This document shows positions 57,004 to 64,000 of a stretch of 64,000 nucleotides of DNA, piece by piece. The translations under genes were made by a program, and so were the position numbers. Position 1 is the stretch's first letter. Each line of letters starts with the position of its first letter. The notes beneath the pieces were generated by a model. It was not told the origin of the DNA and made no database searches. It saw only the letters and a list, made by a program, of their open reading frames with translations. This stretch comes from Gnetum montanum (taxonomy: Eukaryota > Streptophyta > Gnetopsida > Gnetales > Gnetaceae). Where the stretch lies: the NCBI GenBank assembly GCA_015680685.1, contig MNCI01023765.1, positions 165,981-229,980 of the forward strand. The letters run 5' to 3'.

Positions 57004-57772
57004 CATGAGTTATAATTGGTCTAGTCACATCTATATATACCAACCAGCTATCACACTAAAGGAAAAATTTTGATTTACCTTACTAAAACTCTTTTAGTTT
57101 GTTTTCTTAAAGTTATAGTTGTGAGTGTTGGAAATGTAATATTAAGTGGTTGTATAGCATCTTTAATTGAGTGAAGTATCCCTAGACATGCTTCATAGAT
57201 GGTAATAAAGATTGGGACTATTTATGATCATTGCAACATCCCTTAGTATAGATTTACTTTTCATATGTACTTTACATTTTAATTATCATTTATATTTTTG
57301 ATGTATGTTAGTATTTGGTGGATTAAGTATGACTAATCTTAAGCATTAAGTACAATTGATTCATAACCTAGTGGGAATATTATTTGGTTCACCCAATAAC
57401 TATTTACTTAATAATTCTAGTAACATATGTATGAGTTTAAGATGTAAGCGAAAGATTAAGAATATATGTTTATCTTCATTAGGCTAGATTAGATTTATTT
57501 TTCATTATATTTTAGTTACTTAAAATCATTATTCATTTTACAATGTTCTATTCTTACTACTTCAAAGACAAACAACATCAGTACATCTTATATCTTATTG
57601 TGAGTGAAATCATATACTTTGGTTGTCACTAACTCTGGTAAGAAGACAATGATCTAAGAGCCTCATATTAACTAAAAGTCTATATAATCTAATCTCTAAA
57701 TTATAATCTAGTTGTGCATGTATGCTTATGTGACTTGTATGGTTGGGTATTGGGAACTCCTGCTATTCATCA
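57004..57772 (+). repeat. LTR of a further Athila-like element, plus strand, U3 truncated
   Basis: A TATA box (TATATATAC, about 57032) lies only about 30 bp from the left end. Then come GGTAATAAAGATTGGG (57200), a GAGTACG-like region and the end CTATTCATCA at 57772. The layout matches the other LTRs from TATA to the end, so most of U3 is missing. It abuts the D 5' LTR head to head, which suggests D inserted into its U3. Confidence 0.7.
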
Positions 57773-57773
57773 T

Positions 57774-57791
57774 TTGCACTATTATTGGGGG
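57774..57791 (+). promoter_or_regulatory. Primer-binding site (strongly decayed)
   Basis: TTGCACTATTATTGGGGG lies one base after the LTR end and matches the tRNA-Asp PBS at 10 of 18 positions, mostly with transitions. Position and spacing support the call more than sequence does. Confidence 0.55.
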
Positions 57792-57906
57792 TGGTGTCAA
57801 TATTTTAGTTAGTTAATATTATACAAATTCATTGTATTAGCATATCCCAATCCACATTCCAAAAGAAAACATTTTCAACACACACTTAAGCCTTAATTAA
57901 TTAAAC

Positions 57907-57960
57907 ATGGCTTCAATACATAAAGTGGATTCTATTAGAAATAGTGTGAAGAGAGTAGGA
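57907..57960 (+). pseudogene. Athila-like gag start, truncated
   Basis: ATGGCTTCAATACATAAAG begins like the gag starts at 5200 and 55970, at the expected distance from a PBS. After some 15 codons the similarity ends, so only the first bases of gag remain. Confidence 0.55.
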
Positions 57961-59515
57961 AGTAGTGGTAGTCTTTCTTTTCATGTTTGTGTGTTTACTT
58001 TGATGTAATAGGTGTTATAAGTGTGTTTATTTAAAGAAAAAGGGTCATAGAAGTTAGGGATGGAGAAAATTACTAAAAAAATCAGGGAGTAAGCTCTTTC
58101 ATGTGTGAACTATGCTCCAAGAGCCAAAATCCTCCATAAAAAAGTATAAATAGGGATGTACCTATCCTACTATAACTTGTCTTTCTTTGGTATTTTGAGT
58201 TGAATTGAATAGAAGTTCTTCCTTCCTTTATTTTTAAGTGTACTTGTGTAAGATTTGTGTGCTTGAAAAAACTCTCTTATCTTTCCCCTTTATTTTTTCT
58301 TGCATTCTTGTAGCATGGTTCTTGGAAGTTTTTCTTTCATAGTTTCTCACAATTTCATGCATTCTCACATGTCTCTTACATACATATTTCAGTTTCAAGT
58401 TCTCTCAAGTTTCTGAAGTTAAATGTATGTTTTTTCATGTTTCTAGGAAAGATTTAAATAAAATAGAATGATTTTATGCTTTAATTCAAGGGATTCACTT
58501 TTCATTTTCATGTTCAAGTAAATTTCTTTCTATTTTCATATTCATGTTCATGAACTTCAACTCTTTCAATGACAATTTGAGGTAAAAGCACATAAATCTC
58601 TTTGCATCTGCTTATTCCAAGATTCTTTAGCTTGTGAGAGTCTTTCTTCATTTTTTTTAATGTTTCAAATATCATTTGAAGCCATTTTAGTGTAGATTTA
58701 AAAGTTCATGCATGTTTATGGTGAATTTTTTCATTTTACACACATATGTTAAATTCAAAACACAAATGATGTTTATCTTATTATTCAAGCTTACATTACC
58801 ATGTTTGGATGCTGTAAAAAATATTTTCAATCTTTGTTTTCAAGTTTTCAGCCTCATATTTAATTATATTATCATCAAATATTTTTTAGCACCATTCTCT
58901 ATTTCTTTTAGGACAACTTTACCACCAGTTCACCACAATTCATGGTAAATACAAAGATATTTCTAGGCAAGTATAATCTCACTCTAACCAATGATAAGTA
59001 ACCAAAACCTTACCATGACTTGTGGTCTACTTCTGATCTATATTTTCAAAAATCACTTATTCACACATAAAGGCTAATAATCCACTAAAAACATGACTAG
59101 AACTTACCAGCTAATAACACCCAAGCTAAAAAAGAGGTCATTGTGAAAGCTAAGTATGAATAAGAGAAAGATAAATGTGCATTCCAAGTAATGCTTCCAT
59201 TAGAAAATGGAGGTGTAAAATATCGAATTAAAAAGACTTAACATCATTAATACAATTTACATTCACCTATCTTATATATTGAAGATCCTATGTAACAAAA
59301 ACTACATTCAACCTTAGTAGAAACTCCTGAAAGGAATGGGACAAATCCTAGAAAAGGGAGGAACCCAAGGCTTAGTGCTTTTAGGAAATCCAAAAAAAAA
59401 AAGAATCAAGGGGTCATAGAAGAAAATAAAGCTGGCACCACTCTCTAATTCCTTCATCTTCTTCATCACACTTACCAATAAATTTTGACAAAGATGAATA
59501 CAAAAATGGAGATTG
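57961..59515 (+). other. Unassigned AT-rich region, possible LTR plus gag-like remnant
   Basis: A TATA-like GTATAAATAG at 58144-58153 is followed by long T-rich, UTR-like sequence. From ATG 58942 a frame with several stops reads KIFLGKYNLTL and KKEVIVKAKYE, and ends in a K/N-rich part with an A11-type run near 59390. It may be a remnant of another retroelement, but I cannot place its family. The right end is the LTR of F. Confidence 0.35.
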
Positions 59516-61438
59516 TAGCGACAGAAAACGTCGGTAGCTGGAAATACCGAACAAAATTTCTGTTTATACAGTCTTAGCCACGGATCCGTGCAAGGGCTAT
59601 GCTGGGGGAAAACGAATCCGCGGTGCCCTGAACGGTCTTGTCAATCAGACAGGGACTTACGGGTCAGTAAGACGATGGAGATTGCGAATGTTTGTGTGTA
59701 TTTATTTAATTTGCGATGACCGTGAAATGAAAAGAAAACGACGTGGAATAAATCACGAAGATGATAATGTTAAAGACACCGAGAAGAAGCTAACGTGAGG
59801 TAAACACGTGATTTCAAGGATCTGTGTGTCGATTCTTGAAAGAAATGTATGATGTGTGTATTACAATGGGGAAGGCCCCGGTAACCTGATGTAAAAAATG
59901 AGCACTGAACAATAGGAAAACTATCCGATCTACCTCGTGGGTCAAAGCCAGGATGCAAGGAAGGCCAAGTTCTGACGCTTGCCGATCAACTGTTTCTGAT
60001 TGTTTGAGCTCACGAACTGGGTGAGTTATCCTCACGATCCTCTTCTGCTTCTCCACGTTGAGTAGAGATATAATCTCCCTAGCCACTGAAGATTAGGTGA
60101 ACCGCGCTCTATGTTCTACTGTAAAAGGGCGATTTTGACAAAGTATCAAAAGGCTGCTCCTTGCTTCTCTGCTCAGGGTGATGAATGCTCTCCTGCTCAG
60201 AAAATGCTCTTGTCCTTCTGATTTGTTTTTTGTTTTCGGCCCCCGATATCTCTGTCAGCTGGCTCATTTATAGGCTGCGGGATGAGAGGTATAACCCTAA
60301 TGGCGTGGGTTTTGGACATTTCGGGATTTGCTGGCATGGCCATTTTAAGTCGGACTGTGACTACGCACAATACGCTCATTCGCGTATCGTGCGTGTGAAA
60401 GGCCAACGTGTGTTGAATCTGTCAAACCTGTTACAATTGTTTCTTACGCCATATTACGCTCAAGCGCGTTATGTTGCGTGTATGAGCGTAATCTAACGTA
60501 CAACATGATAAGCTTTAAGCTATCTTACGCTCATTACCCAGCCGTGCGTAGCGAAGCGTATCACTGTCCATTTTACGCTCACCACGCAGCCGTGCGTGAT
60601 GGAGCGTAAGAGAAAGACGTCCAGACTTGGCATTGAAATACGCACTGATACGCACCATCGCGTAATAAGCGTAAAGACAAGTTCTTCACGTGCCGCGTAA
60701 AGTGTTGAACTACTTGTGCTTTCCTAGGCTCAGCCTTCGACCATTTTTGGAGCTTTATTATGCTCATTACGCTGCCATGCGTAACTAGAGCGTAAACTTG
60801 TCCTTGAACCAAGCTGATGCGTGCTCCCACTTGGCTTACGAACCTTCACCTGAGGCCAACGCATAATTTTTATGGTGTTTCAATGGCCCCTCTTTGTTGA
60901 CGGTTAGAGGTCTTACCCGAAAGCCGTCGACAAAGAATGCGAAACACCGAGTCGATAGAGGCAAGCACAATGCCCAGCCATGACTACTCAAGCATTACCC
61001 TGTCAACTTGGAATAGTAGAGCCGGAAGGTATAGGAGATGCGATGGTGTAGGAAGAAACAGGTTCAGGGAAGGTGTGTAATGCGTTTATGATAGTAGTAT
61101 GAAATACGCATGAAAATGTATGCATGTTCATGTCAACAGGAATGCTTTCAGATGAGCATGGCGCATCAAGCTGAGATTTCTCTGTTACAAGACGTAGCAG
61201 GAATGCTTGCAGAAGGAGCGTTGCGCATCACTTTCTGCGATGTCTCTGCTACAATGTCTACAGGCGTATAATGATAATGCAAATACGTAGGCTTGGTAGT
61301 TGCGTATATGGCCAGTACGTGTGGGAAGTGAAGAACGTAGATGAAAATGAAATAAGTGCTAAGTGTAAGGCTTTGAGAGGGATTGGCTTGCAGTACCAAG
61401 TGGGCGGGAAAACCTGAGCAATCACTTCGAGACGCTGT
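59516..61438 (-). repeat. F 3' LTR
   Basis: The left (outer) end is TGTAGCGACAG. The right end is placed at 61438, because the PPT complement follows directly. An alternative end is GCTACA at 61257, which pairs better with the TGTAGC start but lacks a PPT. TATA box on the minus strand is CCTATAAATG (about 60265-60275). U3 to the right of it holds the ACGCTC/GAGCGT repeat field. Confidence 0.65.
60355..60860. repeat. ACGCTC / GAGCGT inverted-repeat field in U3 of F
   Basis: ACGCTC at 60372, 60456, 60527 and 60575 and its complement GAGCGT at 60484, 60602 and 60788 lie among many TGCGTA/TACGCA words. Several pairs form potential hairpins, such as TTACGCTC..GAGCGTAA between 60573 and 60609. The field lies 100-600 bp upstream of the LTR TATA box. 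Confidence 0.7.
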
Positions 61439-61439
61439 T

Positions 61440-61453
61440 GCCCCTCACTTCTC
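61440..61453 (-). promoter_or_regulatory. F polypurine tract
   Basis: The minus strand reads GAGAAGTGAGGGGC just before the LTR. The GAGGGGC end is the same as in the PPT of C (52254-52261). Confidence 0.65.
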
Positions 61454-61899
61454 AGATGAGTGCACCTTTGAATGATGCTTTTGCAGTCAATGAGTAGCCT
61501 GCAACCATGAAAGAAAAATAGGAAACGCCGTTGCTCCGGCGTGAGCAGGAGGCGAGCTTGCAGAAGCAGGAGCCATTGGACGTGATTCGAGCCTTTCGTC
61601 TGCCCAGCACATCATCACCAGAAGGCATCAGATATAGTGCAATTGACTGGATGTAAAGAGAACTAGCAAGATGAATTTGCAAAGCCAGGATCTGATAGCG
61701 ATGATGTGCGGAGGTCCCCGAGCTCGTGGTCGACGAGAATTTCGTCGAAGCCCGGGGTCGTTGGGGTGAACCCTCAGAGGTACCACCGCTGCAGTGGTCA
61801 CAGCTACAGCATCTCCGAGGGGTCAATGGCATGTCTCTTAGCTTATCCGAGGAATCAGTGGGATGCCGGTGGGGTGGCGATACTGGGATTGTCCCAATA

Positions 61900-61930
<31 letters not shown>

Positions 61931-61969
61931 NTTCGCTTGACTCGTAGAACCGTAGCCGATGCTTTCTAA
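61454..61969 (-). other. F 3' UTR, left part, with poly-C run
   Basis: No recognisable protein. A run of 30 C at 61901-61930 is followed by an N at 61931, so the sequence here is unreliable. A small inverted repeat TGGGA..TCCCA precedes the run. Confidence 0.5.
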
Positions 61970-62460
61970 TTTTAAGTCCTGGTAGACTGCCGTTGCTGAT
62001 TTTAAGTCTCAGCAGACCATGGTCCCAGTTTAAAGTCCGGGCAGACCGAAAAGGGCTAGTTTTACGTCGTAGCAGACGGTGTCTAGACTGATTTATGGTC
62101 TCAGCAGATTGTGCTGTGGACGCCAGTTTTATGTCATCACCCAAGGACAGAGCTGTGCTGATTTTTCATCTCAGCAGACGGCTACATACCTGTGCCAATT
62201 TTGCGCCGTGGTAGACAGCCGGTGCCAGTTTAGCGTCATGGCGGACGCGTGCAAGATGTGCCAGTTTTTCCTCTTGGCAGACTTGTACAACACCACCAAT
62301 TTTACATCGTAGCAGACAGTTACCATCTTCCAGTTTAGCGTTGTGGCGGACGCATGCAAGGAGCGCCAGTTTAGCATCATGGGGGACGCGTAGTGCCAGT
62401 TTATCGTCATAGCGGACGGTCAAGGCCAGTTTAACATCATAGCAGATGGTCAAGGCCATA
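61970..62460 (-). repeat. F 3' UTR tandem repeats, 30-37 bp unit, about 15 copies
   Basis: On the plus strand each unit follows TTTTAGCGTCATAGCAGACG plus a variable 8-15 bp ending in TGCCAG or similar. Variants include TTTTAAGTCTCAGCAGACC, TTTAGCGTCATGGCGGACG and TTTATCGTCATAGCGGACGG. They lie between the pol stop and the PPT. Tat-lineage elements are known for such hypervariable 3' UTR repeats, which can seed satellites. Confidence 0.85.
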
Positions 62461-62486
62461 CCTGATTGCTCGCGTTATTGATGCTG

Positions 62487-63548
62487 CTAGATGTAATACT
62501 GCTTCAAATATATATGATTCACGGGGTTCGGTAACTCAATGTCGTCGATGTTTGCTAATTTGAACGCTCCGTTGCTGTATGCGTCGACCACCAAGAAAGG
62601 GCCTTCCCAGTTTGCAGAGAACTTGCCCACTGGTTCACCCACGGCTTTGAGAACCAGGTCTCCCTTCTCGATCGGTCACCATTGAGGGTTATGGCGATGC
62701 TTTTTCTTCTACTTCTCTTGATACATCTCAATTGTCTCAAGGGCCTGTACTCGTTTCTCTTCCGCTGAATCCAAATCCATTATTCGAGCCTCGGTGTGCT
62801 GAGTCTCATTTATAATGGTGGAGAGGACCATTCTCAGAGAAGGAATTTGCAGCTCGAGGGGTAGCACTGCTTCAGACCCATAGACTAGGCCATAAGGCGT
62901 ACTACCTGTAGGTGTCCTACAAGTAGTACGATACGCCCACAGCACATAGAGAATCTTATCATGCCACCGTCTCTTGTTACCATCGAGCATTTTCTTGAGC
63001 AGATTGATGACTATTTTGTTTGATGCTTCAGCCTGACCATTCGCTTGCAGGTAGTAGGGGGAAGAAAAAGACTGCCTGATGCCTAGGTCCTCACAGAAGG
63101 ATTTGGCCTCCGTGCTACTAAACTGTGGCCCATTATCGGTCACGATAGTCATTGGGAGACCAAACCTGGTTACTATGTTGTCCAGAATGAAATGGCAAAC
63201 CTGTTGGGATGTAATCTTCCGCAAAGGGATAGCTTCTACCCACTTTGTAAAATACTCAGTGGCGGTAATAATGAAGCTATGCCCTGCAGAGGATTTTGGT
63301 GCGATGGGGCCTATAATGTCTAGGCCCCACCGTTGAAATGGCCATGTTATTTGCGTTGTATGCAATTCTGTGGGTGACACGTGGATGCGATTTACGTGAC
63401 GTTGACACGTGTCACAAGTCCTAACTTTTGTCATGTAGTCTTTTTCTATGCGTGGCCAGTAGTACCCTAAGCACCGGATTTTTAAGGCCATAGCTCAAGG
63501 TGCCACGTGGCCACCGCACAGCCCTTCGTGAACTTCGCCGACTATACA
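62487..63548 (-). pseudogene. F integrase, nearly intact, few nonsense codons
   Basis: Starts after the RNase H/linker part. The zinc-binding domain has VHEGLCGGHVAP and CDTCQRH. The core has GLDIIGPI, IVTDNGPQFSS and QAEASNKIVINLL, so the D, D, E triad is complete. The C-terminal part reads GDLVLKAVGEPVGKF, WEGPFLVVDAYSNGAFKL and ends with TAG at 62489-62487. The stop after HVAP (TGA), the TAG after MYQEK (about 62709) and a TGA about 11 codons later break it; the frame itself is kept. Each stop is one C-to-T change from a sense codon. Confidence 0.9.
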
Positions 63549-64000
63549 CTATGCTTGGTTTTCGTCGACGCAGGTAAGTAGTATGCCATCGAAAGAGCAC
63601 CTACAAAGAGTAGTGTCTCCAATGATGACGTACTGCCTAGCCCGTTTGCGAATCACATCCCTCTGTGCGTGAGTCAGGTCGGACGGTAGTTCTCCCTGTA
63701 AGAGATAAGTTTTAATGTTTGCATACCATTCAGGCGTGCTTTCCTCGAGAAGAGCGGAGATTTGCACCACCTGAACGATAGGCTCTGTGCAATCTGTAAT
63801 TAATGTAGGGCAGGTGTTAATCAGATGTGAAGGGACATGTAAAGCTAGGGTGGCAAGTGCGTCGGCCAGCGTGTTGTCAGTGCATGGCACGTGTTGAGCG
63901 TTGAAGGTCACAAATCACCTCAGAAGATCTTTAGCCTTTTCGCAGTAGGGCTGCAAATGTACAGCTTTGCAAGCGTAGACTCCGGTGATTTGATTTATGA
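63549..64000 (-). pseudogene. F RNase H C-terminal part and integrase linker
   Basis: The open frame 63911-63549 contains HVPCTDNTLADALATLA, the His/Asp end of the RNase H fold, then EWYANIKTYLLQGELP and a linker to the integrase zinc domain. To the right (63912-64000) the frame continues as YACKAVHLQPYCEKAKDLL after a TGA stop at about 63916. It corresponds to the second RNase H of C (VYACKA segment). The 5' part lies outside the window. Confidence 0.82.

Larger units (their letters stand above)
59516..64000 (-). mobile_element. F: Tat-like Ty3/gypsy element, minus strand, 3' part (continues past window)
   Basis: From right to left: RNase H end, integrase, tandem-repeat 3' UTR, PPT and 3' LTR. 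Same protein family as C, but much better preserved: the integrase core is open for 260 codons with all catalytic residues. It is clearly more GC-rich than C. It inserted beside, or into, the unassigned remnant on its left. Confidence 0.85.

Noticed and set aside
56120-57772. A DNA transposon with long inverted ends (head-to-head LTR pair)
   Set aside because: The two arms are LTRs of two separate elements, each with its own PBS on the outer side, and they are not close inverted copies of each other.
61452-62144. Minus-strand ORF of 230 codons
   Set aside because: It crosses the poly-C/N artefact and the tandem repeats, with no domain; it lies in the 3' UTR of F.
61970-62460. CRISPR-like array of about 33-bp repeats
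   Set aside because: Units are degenerate, directly adjacent, without unique spacers, and lie inside a plant retroelement.

Overview
The window is nuclear DNA of a seed plant from a heterochromatic, retrotransposon-rich region. It holds one convincing host gene, a GC-rich, intronless thaumatin-like (PR-5 type) gene on the minus strand at 6012-6896. Nearly everything else is LTR retrotransposon sequence of the Ty3/gypsy class, mostly decayed and nested. Two lineages recur. One is Athila-like: primer-binding sites match plant tRNA-Asp, LTRs of about 0.85-0.9 kb end in TGAT..ATCA, and a long spacer follows integrase. The other is Tat/Ogre-like: long LTRs, PR and RT separated by a very long segment, RNase H followed by a second RNase H-like domain, and tandem repeats in the 3' untranslated region. 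The strong GC contrast of the one gene would suit a monocot or magnoliid, but I cannot name the species.

Layout. 1-2691: decayed env-like/plant-transposon-protein ORF (copy 1), joined through a single N to an LTR (2693-3527). 3528-5600: minus-strand Athila-like gag pieces in permuted order. 5600-7680: the thaumatin-like gene with its flanks. 7770-8051: LTR fragment. 8052-23697: minus-strand Athila-like element E3; its 3' LTR is split by plus-strand element E2 (8406-15648), which keeps both LTRs, PBS, gag and protease but has lost RT, RNase H and integrase. 23700-26400: env-like ORF copy 2 with a TATA/GATATC promoter-like module. About 26400-57003: minus-strand Athila-like element D, cut in two by plus-strand Tat/Ogre-like element C (31919-53772). 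57004-57950: LTR, PBS and gag start of another plus-strand element. 57950-59515: unassigned. 59516-64000: minus-strand Tat-like element F, far better preserved than C and running off the right edge.

The most unusual segment is 38.5-48.54 kb, inside C between protease and RT. It ends in a good 3' splice acceptor and contains an antisense, intron-bearing env-like gene plus a decayed tandem array of about 180 bp period. The same kind of ORF occurs in sense at 1-2691 and again at 23.7-25.7 kb. Other recurring oddities are GATATC palindrome clusters just upstream of LTR TATA boxes, repeated AGTCATGGGGG tracts in the Athila-like 3' regions, an ACGCTC/GAGCGT inverted-repeat field in the U3 of F, and nonsense codons that nearly all fit C-to-T changes at CAG, CAA or CGA. 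Single Ns and a 30-C run mark places where the assembly should not be trusted. I saw no tRNA, rRNA or CRISPR locus.
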